DNA of 64,000 nt from Sphingomonas trueperi (GCF_011927635.1 NZ_JAATJB010000002.1:248001-312000); one strand, 5' to 3'. Counted from the stretch's first letter, positions 25,550 through 34,307 are shown. Translations and numbers: made by a program. The notes: generated by a model from the letters alone, not told the origin.

Positions 25550-27568
25550 ATGGCCCAGCTTCGTTTCGCTTTGATGTCGCTCCTGCTGCTCTTCGCGTCG
25601 GGCATGCCCGCGATGGCACAGGGCTTCGCCAAGGGCCCGCACGTCCGCAGCGAGCTGGTGGCCGAAACGGCAACCCCGAAGCCGGGCAGCGAGGTGACGC
25701 TGGCGTTGGTCTCCACCCCCGATCCGAAATGGCATGCCTATTGGCAGAACCCCGGCGATGCGGGGCTACCGGCCGAGGCGCACTGGACGCTGCCCGCCGG
25801 CGCGAAGGCCGAGGATTTCCGCTATCCGGTGCCGCAGCGGCTGCTGATCGCCGGGCTGATGAACTATGTCTATGAAGGCACCTTCGTCCGGCTGACCACG
25901 CTGCAAGTGCCCGCGGACGTCAAAGGCACGCTGCCGGTCAAGCTCAAGCTCGACTATCTCGTGTGCACCGATACGCTGTGCGTGCCCGAAAAGGCTGAGC
26001 TGGAGACCAGCCTGACGATTGGCGACGGCACGATCGATCCGGCCGTGCGGGCGAAGTTCGACGGCTGGCGCGCCCAGCTGCCCAAGCCGCTGAGCACCCC
26101 GGCGACCTTCCAGGCCGAGGGCGGCGCGCTGCGGATTGCGGTGCCCTATCCGGCGGGCGCGGCCGCGAAGGACGTGTATTTCTACCCGCTGACCGCCAAT
26201 GCCGTCGACTATGCCGCGCCGCAGACGGTGGTGCGCGACGGCGACCGGCTGGTGCTCCAGACCAAGGCCCGTACCGCGCCCGCCGCGCTCGAAGGCGTGC
26301 TGGCGATCGACGGGCAGGGGCTGATCGTCACTGCCAGGCCCGGCACGGTCGCGGCGGCCAAGCCGGCGGCGACGCCGTGGCTCGCGGCGATTGGCGCGTT
26401 CTTCGCGGCGGTGCTGGGCGGGCTGATCCTCAACGTGATGCCCTGCGTCTTCCCGATCCTCAGCCTCAAGGCGCTGAGCCTCGCCAAGGCCAACAACGAT
26501 CAGGGCAGCCCGCGCGCCGAGGCGCTCGCCTATACCGCCGGCGTGGTGGCGGTGTGCCTCGCGCTGGGCGGGCTGCTTCTCGGGCTGCGCGCGGCCGGCG
26601 CAACGGTGGGCTGGGCGTTCCAGCTGCAGGACCCGCGCGTGATCCTCTTGCTGCTGCTGCTGGTCAGCGCGATCGCCTTCAACCTGGCCGGGCTGTTCGA
26701 GATCACCACGCCCGCCTTCGTCAACCGCGCGGCAAACAAGGGCCATGGCGGGGCCTTCGCCACCGGCGCGCTGGCGGCATTCATCGCCACGCCGTGCACC
26801 GGGCCGTTCATGGCTTCGGCCTTGGGGGCGGCGCTGGTGCTGCCCTGGTTCGCGGGGCTGGCGATCTTCGGCGGGCTGGGGCTGGGCATCGCGCTGCCCT
26901 TCCTGTTGCTCGGCTTCGTCCCCACGCTTCGCCGCAGGCTGCCCAAGCCCGGCGCCTGGATGGCGACGATGCGGCACATCCTCTCCATCCCGATGTTCCT
27001 CACCGCGCTGGCGCTCGCCTGGGTGCTGGGCAAGCAGGCCGGGGTGGACGGCATGACCATCGGCCTCGCCGCCACGCTGCTGGCGACGCTCGGCCTGTGG
27101 TGGGCGGGTGCCCGGCAGGCGAAGGGCCGCAGCCATGCCTGGCTGCCGGCGCTGCCGCTGGTGCTGTTCGCGCTCGGCGGCGTCGCGCTGGTCCATCCGA
27201 TCGCGGCGGGCGCGCCGGCGGCGATGGCTGGGGCCGAGCCGTTCAGCGAAGCCCGGCTCGCCGAGCTGCGGGCGCAGGGGCGGCCGGTCTTCGCCTATTT
27301 CACCGCCGACTGGTGCCTGACCTGCAAGGTCAACGAGAAGGCGGTCATCGAGACCGCCGCGGTCGAGCAGGCCTTGGCCGACGGCAAGGTCGCGGTGCTG
27401 GTCGGCGACTGGACCAATGGCGACGCGACGCTCGGCCGCTTCATCGAGGCGCACAACCGGGCGGGCGTGCCGCTCTACCTCTGGTACAAGCCGGGGCAGG
27501 ATACGCCTGACGTGCTGCCGCAGGTGCTGACCCAGGACCTGCTGGCCAGCCGGGCGAAGGGCGGGTGA
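25550..27568 (+). CDS. dsbD: DsbD/ScsB-like protein-disulfide reductase
   Basis: A protein of about 672 residues from the ATG at 25550 (signal peptide ending PAMAQ). Residues about 30-250 are the periplasmic beta domain, with Cys in LVCTDTLCVPE. A membrane domain with eight or so helices follows, holding the redox Cys in NVMPCVFPI and in FIATPCTGPF. A C-terminal thioredoxin domain has the active site WCLTC. Such proteins carry electrons from cytoplasmic thioredoxin to periplasmic targets, including cytochrome c maturation. An earlier in-frame start at 25499 would bury the signal peptide and was rejected. Confidence 0.92.
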   Translation: MAQLRFALMSLLLLFASGMPAMAQGFAKGPHVRSELVAETATPKPGSEVTLALVSTPDPKWHAYWQNPGDAGLPAEAHWTLPAGAKAEDFRYPVPQRLLIAGLMNYVYEGTFVRLTTLQVPADVKGTLPVKLKLDYLVCTDTLCVPEKAELETSLTIGDGTIDPAVRAKFDGWRAQLPKPLSTPATFQAEGGALRIAVPYPAGAAAKDVYFYPLTANAVDYAAPQTVVRDGDRLVLQTKARTAPAALEGVLAIDGQGLIVTARPGTVAAAKPAATPWLAAIGAFFAAVLGGLILNVMPCVFPILSLKALSLAKANNDQGSPRAEALAYTAGVVAVCLALGGLLLGLRAAGATVGWAFQLQDPRVILLLLLLVSAIAFNLAGLFEITTPAFVNRAANKGHGGAFATGALAAFIATPCTGPFMASALGAALVLPWFAGLAIFGGLGLGIALPFLLLGFVPTLRRRLPKPGAWMATMRHILSIPMFLTALALAWVLGKQAGVDGMTIGLAATLLATLGLWWAGARQAKGRSHAWLPALPLVLFALGGVALVHPIAAGAPAAMAGAEPFSEARLAELRAQGRPVFAYFTADWCLTCKVNEKAVIETAAVEQALADGKVAVLVGDWTNGDATLGRFIEAHNRAGVPLYLWYKPGQDTPDVLPQVLTQDLLASRAKGG

Positions 27569-27584
27569 ACCCTTCCCGACTTCC

Positions 27585-27678
27585 GTCATCCCGGCGGAAG
27601 GCGGGATCCAGTCGCCTTTACGTCCCGGAAAGAGGTGTGACGTAGACCCCAATGGATCCCGGCTTTCGCCGGGATGAC
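27585..27678 (-). repeat. 94-bp double-hairpin element, copy 2
   Basis: Same outer ends and exact length as the copy at 19289, but in reverse orientation: GATCCAGTCGCC is on the left and ACCCCAATGGATC on the right. The left arm has one mismatch (GGCGGAAGGCGG). It lies between convergent dsbD and mmsB. Confidence 0.9.
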
Positions 27679-27703
27679 GCTGGTGGGGAGCGATCACCCC
27701 CCC

Positions 27704-28579
27704 TCACCGCAGTGTCTTGATGATCCCGGAAAAGTCGAGCCCGGCGCCTTCGCCCGCGACGAACGCGGCGTAGAGCTGCTCGGCGCGTTCGCCCATCGGG
27801 ACCTGCGCGCCGACGCTGGCGGCGGCTTCCAGCGCCAGCTTGAGGTCCTTGAGCATCAGCGGGGCGGCGAACCCGCCCTGATAGTCGCGATCCGCCGGCG
27901 TTTCGGGACCGACACCCGGCACCGGGCAATAGCTCGTCATCGACCAGCTCTGGCCTGACGAGACCGAGGCGATGTCGAAGAATCGCTGCTCATCCAGCCC
28001 CAATTTCTCGGCGAGCGCGAAAGCCTCGCAGGTCGCGACCATCGTCGCGCCGAGGATCATGTTGTTGCAGATCTTCGCTGCCTGGCCCGCGCCGCTGGCA
28101 CCGGCATGGATCACCGCCTTGCCCATGTCCTCAAGAAACGGCTCGGCGCGCGCGAACGCCGTCACGGCGCCGCCGACCATGAAGGTGAGCGTGCCGGCAG
28201 TCGCCGCGGCGATCCCGCCCGACACCGGCGCGTCGACCGCCAGCAGCCCGCGCTGGGTCGCGGCTTCGGCGACCCGGCGGGCGGTGGCGACATCGATCGT
28301 CGAACAGTCGATCAGGATCGCGCCCGCCTCGGCATGGTCGAGCAAGGTCTCGGCATAGAGCGCCTCGACATGGCGCCCGGCGGGCAGCATCGTGACGATC
28401 GCCTCGGCGCCGGCGATCGCTTCGGCAGCGTTGGCGGCGGGCAGGCAGCCGGCCTTCTTCGCGCGCTCCAAGGCTTCCGGCGACAGATCGAAGGCGCGGA
28501 CATCGTGGCCGGCCTTGGCGAGGTTCGCCGCCATGCCGCCGCCCATGTTGCCGAGGCCGATAAATGCTACGCGTGCCAT
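27704..28579 (-). CDS. mmsB: 3-hydroxyisobutyrate dehydrogenase
   Basis: A protein of 291 residues. The N-terminal dinucleotide motif GLGNMGGGMA, the substrate loop DAPVSGGIAAATAG with FMVGG, and the helix GAGQAAKICNNMILG with the catalytic Lys identify the beta-hydroxyacid dehydrogenase family. The neighbours point to 3-hydroxyisobutyrate: it oxidises this valine-catabolic intermediate to methylmalonate semialdehyde with NAD+. It is the last gene of the minus-strand valine set and is separated from the hydratase gene by a repeat. Confidence 0.92.
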   Translation of the reverse strand: MARVAFIGLGNMGGGMAANLAKAGHDVRAFDLSPEALERAKKAGCLPAANAAEAIAGAEAIVTMLPAGRHVEALYAETLLDHAEAGAILIDCSTIDVATARRVAEAATQRGLLAVDAPVSGGIAAATAGTLTFMVGGAVTAFARAEPFLEDMGKAVIHAGASGAGQAAKICNNMILGATMVATCEAFALAEKLGLDEQRFFDIASVSSGQSWSMTSYCPVPGVGPETPADRDYQGGFAAPLMLKDLKLALEAAASVGAQVPMGERAEQLYAAFVAGEGAGLDFSGIIKTLR

Positions 28580-28588
28580 TCAGGTACT

Positions 28589-28698
28589 CCCCTCCCGCTT
28601 GGCGGAGGGGCTGGGGGTGGGCGCTCCCTCTCCACAAGCGATGGTGTCGCGGATGCCGGGGCCCCACCCCCCGGCCCCCTCCCGCACGCGGGAGGGGG
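28589..28698. repeat. Interspersed repeat, CCCTCCCGC/GCGGGAGGG family
   Basis: The left end is CCCCTCCCGCTTGGCGGAGGGG, here imperfect, and the right end is CCCCCTCCCGC-AC-GCGGGAGGGGG. The centre is rich in G runs then C runs. It sits inside the valine gene set between the hydratase and mmsB genes and could affect transcript stability. Confidence 0.65.
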
Positions 28699-28712
28699 CG
28701 TGGTTCAGTGCC

Positions 28713-29489
28713 TCAACGCCCCGTCCAGTTCCCCGGACGCTTCTCGACGAATGCGGTCATGCCTTCCTTCTGGTCCTCGGTGCCGAACAGCGCGTGGAAC
28801 AGGCGGCGCTCGAACTGCACGCCCTGCGCCAGCGTCGTCTCGAACGCGACATTGACCATTTCCTTGTTGGCCTTCACCGCCAGCGGCGGCATCGCGGCGA
28901 TGGTCGCGGCGGTCTGCACCGCTTCCTCGACCAGCTCGGCGGCGGGCAGGATGCGGCTGACCAGCCCGGCGCGCTCGGCCTCGGCGGCGTCCATCATCCG
29001 GCCGGTGAGGCACATTTCCATCGCCTTGGCCTTGCCGACGGCCCGCGTCAGCCGCTGCGAGCCGCCCATCCCCGGCGACACGCCCAGCTTGATCTCGGGC
29101 TGGCCGAACTTCGCCGTATCGGCCGCGAGGATGAAGTCGCACATCATCGCCACCTCGCAGCCGCCGCCCAGCGCATAGCCCGACACAGCGGCGATGATCG
29201 GCTTGCGGGTGCGGGTGAAGGCGTCCCAGCCGGCGAAGAAGTCATGGCCATACATGTCGGCGAAGCCCTGTGCCTGCATCTCCTTGATGTCGGCGCCGGC
29301 GGCGAAGGCCTTTTCGCTGCCGGTGAGCACCGCGCAGCCCTGGGACGGATCGGCATCGAAGGCACGCATCACGTCGAGCAGTTCGCTCAGCACCTGGCTG
29401 TTGAGCGCGTTGAGTGCCTTGGGCCGGTTGAGCGTGATCAGCGTCACCGCGCCGCGCTGCTCGACGAGGAGGGTTTCGTAGGAAGACAT
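28713..29489 (-). CDS. Enoyl-CoA hydratase (probable methacrylyl-CoA hydration)
   Basis: A protein of 258 residues, the normal length for crotonase hydratases. It has [13 protein letters not shown], the oxyanion loop AAGADIKEM, the Glu-bearing [15 protein letters not shown] and the second catalytic segment [15 protein letters not shown], with both catalytic Glu positions present. In this gene set it would add water to methacrylyl-CoA to give 3-hydroxyisobutyryl-CoA. It lies 12 bp after the hydrolase gene on the same strand and is surely co-transcribed with it. A role in general beta-oxidation is also possible. Confidence 0.9.
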   Translation of the reverse strand: MSSYETLLVEQRGAVTLITLNRPKALNALNSQVLSELLDVMRAFDADPSQGCAVLTGSEKAFAAGADIKEMQAQGFADMYGHDFFAGWDAFTRTRKPIIAAVSGYALGGGCEVAMMCDFILAADTAKFGQPEIKLGVSPGMGGSQRLTRAVGKAKAMEMCLTGRMMDAAEAERAGLVSRILPAAELVEEAVQTAATIAAMPPLAVKANKEMVNVAFETTLAQGVQFERRLFHALFGTEDQKEGMTAFVEKRPGNWTGR

Positions 29490-29501
29490 GGTGTTCTCCG
29501 T

Positions 29502-30536
29502 TCAGGGCGCCCAGGCCTGCGCGGGCGGCAGGGGGGCGAAGATGGCATCGATCGCGGCGCTGTCCACCGCTTCCGGGGTGGAAGGTGCCCAGTGCGGGGC
29601 ATTGTCCTTGTCGACGATCACCGCGCGCACGCCCTCGGCGAAATCGGGCAGGCGGCAGACGCGGGTGGCGACGGCATATTCCTGGACCATCTCGGCGGCG
29701 AAATCGGGCATCTCACGGCCTTCGCGGACGATCCGCAGCGAGACCTTGCATGCCTGCGGCGACTTGGTGCGCAGTGTGGCAAGGGTGGCCGCGGCCCACT
29801 CGCTGTCCTCGGCTTCGAGCGCGGCGAAGATCTCCTCCACGCTGTCGCCCGCGAACAGCCGGTCGATGTCCGCATAGTGCGCGAGGATCCTGGCGATGGG
29901 GGCCTCGATCGACAGGTCGTTGAGGATCGCCAGCGCCTTGTCCGGCGCGGTGGTGATCTGCGCCTTGGCGGAGGCCAGCGCCTCGGCGGGGAGGTAGTGG
30001 CTGGCGAGGCCGAGCGCGAGGCATTCGGCGCCGTCGAGCCGGTGGCCGGTCAGTGCCAGATACTCGCCCATCCGCCCGGGCAGGCGCGACAGATACCAGC
30101 CGCCGCCCACGTCCGGGAAGAGGCCGATGCCGGTCTCGGGCATGGCGAATTTGGTGTTCTCGGTCGCGACCCGGAACCGCGCCGGCTGCGAGATGCCGAC
30201 GCCGCCGCCCATCACGATGCCGTCCGCGAAGGCGATGATCGGCTTGGGATAGGTGAACAGCCGGTGGTTGAGCCGGTATTCGGTGCGGAAGAAGTCCGCC
30301 GCTTCGGTGCCGTCGCCTGCGCCGCTGGTAGCGATCATGCGGATGTCGCCGCCGGCGCAGAAGCCGCGGCCCTCGGCATGGTCGAGCAGGACGATGTGGA
30401 CGGAATCGTCCCGTTCCCACGCATCGAGCGCGTCGAGCATCGCCTGGCACATCGCAGTGTTGAGCGCGTGGAGGGCCTTGGGGCGGTTGAGGCGCAGGCG
30501 CGCGACGGGACCTTCGATGGCGGTGAGGATGTCCAC
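29502..30536 (-). CDS. 3-hydroxyisobutyryl-CoA hydrolase (crotonase family)
   Basis: A protein of 344 residues, longer than a hydratase and matching the HIBCH branch of the crotonase family. It shows ARLRLNRPKALHALN, FCAGGDIRM, the segment DGIVMGGGVGIS and TGIGLFPDVGGGW. HIBCH enzymes hydrolyse 3-hydroxyisobutyryl-CoA to free 3-hydroxyisobutyrate, which MmsB then oxidises. This makes the step order in the operon complete between the acyl-CoA dehydrogenase and mmsB. It is separated from the upstream dehydrogenase gene by 323 bp of repeat-bearing DNA. Confidence 0.9.
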   Translation of the reverse strand: MDILTAIEGPVARLRLNRPKALHALNTAMCQAMLDALDAWERDDSVHIVLLDHAEGRGFCAGGDIRMIATSGAGDGTEAADFFRTEYRLNHRLFTYPKPIIAFADGIVMGGGVGISQPARFRVATENTKFAMPETGIGLFPDVGGGWYLSRLPGRMGEYLALTGHRLDGAECLALGLASHYLPAEALASAKAQITTAPDKALAILNDLSIEAPIARILAHYADIDRLFAGDSVEEIFAALEAEDSEWAAATLATLRTKSPQACKVSLRIVREGREMPDFAAEMVQEYAVATRVCRLPDFAEGVRAVIVDKDNAPHWAPSTPEAVDSAAIDAIFAPLPPAQAWAP

Positions 30537-30541
30537 TTAAA

Positions 30542-30733
30542 ATCCTCCCCGGCACGGGGAGGGGGACCATGCGCAGAATGGTGGGGGGGGAGCACAGCAA
30601 GGGAGTCCGATGTGGCGGCCCCCCTCCACCACGCGGCGCGCGCGGCTCGCGTCGCGAGCCGGCTCCGCGGCTGCGATGTGCCGCAGGTACATCGCTGTTC
30701 GCCGCTTCACCCCCCTCCCCGTGCCGAGGAGGA
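30542..30733. repeat. Interspersed repeat, CTCCCCG/CGGGGAG family, long form (in a 323-bp gap)
   Basis: This element of about 192 bp fills most of the gene-free stretch 30537-30859. Its left end is ATCCTCCCCGGCACGGGG, its right end CCCCTCCCCGTGCCGAGGAGG, and its interior shares GGGACCATGCGCAG with the element at 47805 and GAGCACAGC with that at 16753. The rest of the gap (30734-30859) holds a tandem AAAGTTCCG and a LexA-like direct repeat GAAC-N7-AAAC at 30817-30831, but no gene. Confidence 0.7.
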
Positions 30734-30859
30734 AGGGGGGCTGGCGAAAGTTCCGAAAGTTCCGGGAAAGCGACATCAACCCGGCTTCCTCCCTGGTCCG
30801 CACGCGGGACATCTGCGAACAAAGCATAAACGCGGTGCTGTAGGAAAGCATTTTCCGTC

Positions 30860-32005
30860 TCAGTCCTTCAGCAGATCGCGGCCGACGATCATCCGCATCA
30901 CCTGGTTGGTGCCTTCCAGGATCGAATGCACGCGCAGGTCGCGCCAGAAGCGCTCGATCGGATAATCCATGAGATAGCCATAGCCGCCGTGCAGCTGCAG
31001 CGCGCGATCGACCACCGCCGAGCCGGTGTCGGTCGCCAGCCGCTTGGCCATCGCGGCGAAGCGGGTCCTGTCGGGCGTGCCCGCGGTCACCTTGGCGGCG
31101 GCGAGGTAGAGCAAAGCGCGGGCAGCCTCCAGCTCGGTCGCCATGTCGGCGAGGGTGAACTGGGTGTTCTGGAAATCGGCGATCGCCTTGCCGAACTGGC
31201 GGCGCTCCTGCGTGTAGCGCACCGCCTCGTCGAGGCAGCGCTGCGCCCCGCCCAGCGAGCAGGCGCCGATGTTGAGCCGGCCGCCGTCCAGCCCCATCAT
31301 CGCGATGCGGAAGCCTTCGCCTTCGCTGCCGATCAGGTTCTCGACCGGTACCCGGACATTGTCGAGGATCACCTGTGCGGTCGGCTGCGAATGCCAGCCG
31401 AGCTTGCGTTCCTGCGCGCCGAAGCTGACGCCGGGCATGTCCTTCTCGATCACCAGCGCGGAGATGCCCTTGGGGCCGTCCTCGCCGGTGCGGACCATGG
31501 TGACGTAGAGGTCGTTCGCGCCGCCGCCCGAGATGAACTGTTTGGTGCCGCTGACGACATAATGATCGCCGTCCCGCACCGCGCGGGTCTTGAGCGCGGC
31601 GGCGTCCGATCCCGAGCCGGGTTCGGTGAGGCAGTAGCTGGCCAGCTTGTCCATGGTGACCAGGCTGGGGAGATACTTGTCCTTCACGGCCTGCGCGCCG
31701 AACCGGTCGATCATCCAGGCGGCCATGTTGTGGATCGAGATGAACGCGCTGGTCGACGGACAGCCATAGGCCATCGCCTCGAAGATCAGCGCGGACTCGA
31801 GCCGGCCGAGGCCGATGCCGCCCGATTCCTCCGAGACGTAGATCGCCGCGAAGCCGAGCTCGGCGGCGGCGCGAATCGTGTCGCGGGGGAAGATGTGCTT
31901 CTCGTCCCACTCGGCGGCGTGCGGGGTGATCGCGTCGGCGGTGAACTTCTGCGCCATCTCCTGGATCTGGCGCTGGTCGTCGGTGAGGTCGAACTGATGG
32001 GTCAT
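30860..32005 (-). CDS. Acyl-CoA dehydrogenase, probable isobutyryl-CoA dehydrogenase
   Basis: A protein of 381 residues with the standard three-domain acyl-CoA dehydrogenase layout. Visible are the FAD-binding YCLTEPGSGSDAAALKT, the following FISGGGANDLYV, and the C-terminal segment LEGTNQVMRMIVGRDLL. In that C-terminal segment the Glu lies where IVD/short-branched enzymes keep a conserved glycine-threonine-asparagine site. Within this gene set it would oxidise isobutyryl-CoA to methacrylyl-CoA and pass electrons to ETF. Substrate assignment is by context, not by residue. It is downstream of mmsA, but the two are now separated by the GIY-YIG/repeat insertion. Confidence 0.88.
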   Translation of the reverse strand: MTHQFDLTDDQRQIQEMAQKFTADAITPHAAEWDEKHIFPRDTIRAAAELGFAAIYVSEESGGIGLGRLESALIFEAMAYGCPSTSAFISIHNMAAWMIDRFGAQAVKDKYLPSLVTMDKLASYCLTEPGSGSDAAALKTRAVRDGDHYVVSGTKQFISGGGANDLYVTMVRTGEDGPKGISALVIEKDMPGVSFGAQERKLGWHSQPTAQVILDNVRVPVENLIGSEGEGFRIAMMGLDGGRLNIGACSLGGAQRCLDEAVRYTQERRQFGKAIADFQNTQFTLADMATELEAARALLYLAAAKVTAGTPDRTRFAAMAKRLATDTGSAVVDRALQLHGGYGYLMDYPIERFWRDLRVHSILEGTNQVMRMIVGRDLLKD

Positions 32006-32025
32006 GATGCCTGTTGTCTCAAGCT

Positions 32026-32119
32026 GTCATCCCGACGAAAGTCGGGATCCATTGGGGTCGCCGGCTGGGCTATTGCGAATACGGAGTGGCGAATGGATCC
32101 CGGCTTCCGCCGGGATGAC
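32026..32119 (+). repeat. 94-bp double-hairpin element, copy 3 (left flank of GIY-YIG gene)
   Basis: Exact length 94 bp, forward orientation (TTGGGGT after the left arm, GGCGAATGG before the right arm). The left mini-hairpin is CCCGACGAAAGTCGGG, a compensated change, since both strands of the stem differ from the main type. It ends 14 bp before the GIY-YIG start. Confidence 0.9.
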
Positions 32120-32133
32120 GGTGGAGGGGTAGG

Positions 32134-32451
32134 GTGGACAAACTGCCCTGCGTCTACATGCTGGCGAGCGGGCGGCATGGGACGCTCTACACGGGCCTCA
32201 CGTCGGACCTGATGGGGCGGATCCATCAGCACCGTAGCGGCACGGTCCCTGGCTTCACCAAGCGCAACAACGTCAAGCGGCTGGTCTGGTACGAAGTCGG
32301 CGGTGACATGGCAGCGGCGATCAAGCGCGAAAAGCAGCTCAAGGAATGGAAGCGCGACTGGAAAATCGTGCTGATCGAGAAGGAAAATCCCTTTTGGGAG
32401 GACCTTGCGATCAGCCTCGGCTTCCCGCCGCTGGACGCACCAGCCCCCTAA
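32134..32451 (+). CDS. GIY-YIG nuclease domain protein between inverted 94-bp repeats
   Basis: A single-domain protein of 105 residues. The GIY-YIG core reads VYM (7-9) and YTG (19-21), with conserved Arg29, Glu67 within KREKQLKEW, and Asn85 in EKENPF: the set expected of a UPF0213/YhbQ-like nuclease. The GTG at 32134 follows GGAGGGG. It is on the plus strand, against the valine operon in which it sits, and is flanked 14 bp and 18 bp away by two 94-bp repeats in opposite orientation. This arrangement suggests a mobile or repeat-acting nuclease, but no activity has been read from the sequence. Confidence 0.9.
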   Translation: MDKLPCVYMLASGRHGTLYTGLTSDLMGRIHQHRSGTVPGFTKRNNVKRLVWYEVGGDMAAAIKREKQLKEWKRDWKIVLIEKENPFWEDLAISLGFPPLDAPAP

Positions 32452-32469
32452 GCCGTCATCTTCTCTTCC

Positions 32470-32563
32470 GTCATCCCGACGAAAGTCGGGATCCATTCGC
32501 CACTTGGCCGGGGCTGGGGCCGCGACGGTGACCCCAATGGATCCCGGCTTTCGCCGGGATGAC
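32470..32563 (-). repeat. 94-bp double-hairpin element, copy 4 (right flank of GIY-YIG gene)
   Basis: Exact length 94 bp, reverse orientation, so that its CCATTCGCC side faces the nuclease gene just as the GGCGAATGG side of the copy at 32026 does. The left mini-hairpin carries the CCCGAC/GTCGGG variant, and the right one the CCCGGC/GCCGGG type. It lies 31 bp from the mmsA stop. Confidence 0.9.
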
Positions 32564-32594
32564 AGAAGAAGGGGGAGGTACGCCCGCACCCCCA

Positions 32595-34094
32595 TCACCC
32601 CATGGTCGGAATGACGAAGGCATTGGCCGCGTCGCCCACGCCGCCGTCGGGCCAGCGTTGGGTGACGGTCTTCACCTTGGTCCAGAACCGCACCCCTTCC
32701 ATGCCATGCTGGTTGACATCGCCGAACGCCGAGCGCTTCCAGCCGCCGAAGCTGTGATACGCCACCGGCACCGGAATCGGCACGTTGATGCCGACCATGC
32801 CGACATTCACCCGCGCCGCGAACTCGCGCGCGGCATGGCCGTTGCGGGTGAAGATGGCGACGCCGTTGCCGTACTGGTGCTCGCTCGGCAGGCGCAGCGC
32901 GGTCTCGAAATCGGGGGCGCGGACGATCTGGAGGACCGGGCCGAAGATCTCTTCCTGATAGCTCTTCATCGCCGGGGTGACGCGGTCGAACAGCGACGGG
33001 CCGATGAAGAAGCCCTGTTCATGCCCCTGCAGCTGGAAGCCGCGGCCGTCGACCACCAGCTCGGCACCTTCATCGACGCCGGTCTGGATCCAGCCTTCCA
33101 CGCGGGCCTTGTGCGCGGCGTTGACCATCGGGCCGTACTGCGCCTCGGCATCGGTGGAGACGCCGACCCGCAGCGCCTCGATTGTCGGGATCAGCTTTTC
33201 GCGCAGGGCATCGGCGGTCTTGTCGCCGACCGGCACCACCACGGGGAGGGCCATGCAGCGCTCGCCCGCCGAGCCGAACGCCGCGCCGGAGAGGTCGGCG
33301 ACGACCTGGTCGAGATCGGCGTCGGGCATGACGATGCCGTGGTTCTTGGCGCCGCCCATCGCCTGGACGCGCTTCCCCGCCTCGACGCCGCGGCGATAGA
33401 CATAATGCGCGATGTCGGACGAACCGACGAAGCTCACCGCGGAGATCGCGGGATGATCGAGGATCGCGTCGACCATCTCCTTGTCGCCCTGCACCACCTG
33501 GAGGATGCCCTCGGGCGCGCCGGCCTCGAGCATCAGCTCGGCGAGGCGGACGGGCACCGACGGGTCGCGCTCGGACGGCTTCAATAGGAAGGCGTTGCCG
33601 CAGGCGATCGCCACCCCGAACATCCACATCGGGATCATCGCCGGGAAGTTGAACGGGGTGATGCCCGCGCCGATGCCGAGCGGCATCCGCATCGAATAGA
33701 CGTCGATGCCGGGGCCCGCGCCCTGCGTATACTCGCCCTTGAGCGCGTGGGGGATGCCGCAGGCGAACTCGATCACCTCGAGCCCGCGCTGGATGTCGCC
33801 CTTGGCGTCGGCGATCACCTTGCCGTGCTCGGACGAGAGCAGGTGGGCGAGCGCGTCCATGTTCGCCTCGACCAGCTCCTTGAAGCGGAACATCACGCGG
33901 GCGCGGCGCTGCGGGTTGGTCGCGGCCCAGCCGGGCTGGGCGGCCTGCGCGGCGGCGACCGCGCGCTCCAGATCGGCGGCGGTGCCGAGCGCCACCTGCG
34001 CCTGCACCGCGCCGCTGTTGGGGTCGAAAACGTCCGACCGGCGGCCCGCGCCGCCGCCGGAATGGCCGACGATCACATGATCGATAACACGCAT
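32595..34094 (-). CDS. mmsA: Methylmalonate-semialdehyde dehydrogenase (CoA-acylating)
   Basis: A protein of 499 residues from the ATG at 34094. It has the aldehyde dehydrogenase fold, with FNFPAMIPMWM, the segment GGAKNHGIVMPDAD and the catalytic Cys in GSAGERCMALPV, all typical of MmsA. It converts methylmalonate semialdehyde to propionyl-CoA in valine and thymine breakdown, using NAD+ and CoA. It is the most upstream gene of the minus-strand valine set. The open frame to 34130 adds twelve residues not present in the family and was not used. Confidence 0.95.
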   Translation of the reverse strand: MRVIDHVIVGHSGGGAGRRSDVFDPNSGAVQAQVALGTAADLERAVAAAQAAQPGWAATNPQRRARVMFRFKELVEANMDALAHLLSSEHGKVIADAKGDIQRGLEVIEFACGIPHALKGEYTQGAGPGIDVYSMRMPLGIGAGITPFNFPAMIPMWMFGVAIACGNAFLLKPSERDPSVPVRLAELMLEAGAPEGILQVVQGDKEMVDAILDHPAISAVSFVGSSDIAHYVYRRGVEAGKRVQAMGGAKNHGIVMPDADLDQVVADLSGAAFGSAGERCMALPVVVPVGDKTADALREKLIPTIEALRVGVSTDAEAQYGPMVNAAHKARVEGWIQTGVDEGAELVVDGRGFQLQGHEQGFFIGPSLFDRVTPAMKSYQEEIFGPVLQIVRAPDFETALRLPSEHQYGNGVAIFTRNGHAAREFAARVNVGMVGINVPIPVPVAYHSFGGWKRSAFGDVNQHGMEGVRFWTKVKTVTQRWPDGGVGDAANAFVIPTMG

Positions 34095-34213
34095 CACACT
34101 CTCCTGCGGATCGGCTGGACGCCGACTCATGCCTTGTAATTAAGTTGCGCAATGACACAGCGCGCTCGGCGTGTCACCCCGGGCGTTCGGGAGGGGATAC
34201 ACACCCCAAGGTC

Positions 34214-34307
34214 GTCATCCCGGCGGAAGCCGGGATCCATTTGCCAGGACGGTTCGGCGCCTTCCCCGGCCTAGAGGCGACTGGATCCCGGCTTTCGCCG
34301 GGATGAC
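34214..34307 (+). repeat. 94-bp double-hairpin element, copy 5 (hybrid arms)
   Basis: Again exactly 94 bp. Unlike the others, both inner flanks are of the GGCGA type: CCATTTGCC follows the left arm and GGCGACTGG precedes the right one, so it is a near-symmetrical hybrid. It lies in the 292-bp divergent gap between mmsA and the AIM24-like gene. The rest of that gap should hold their promoters. Confidence 0.85.

Noticed and set aside
25766..27697. Open frame of 643 codons on the minus strand
   Set aside because: Antisense to the DsbD-like gene, whose redox motifs are unmistakable; Arg/Gln/His-rich.
32026..32563. Classical insertion sequence at the GIY-YIG gene
   Set aside because: No transposase gene and no visible target-site duplication around the pair; the flanks are the same repeat found alone elsewhere. 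Described instead as a repeat-framed nuclease cassette.
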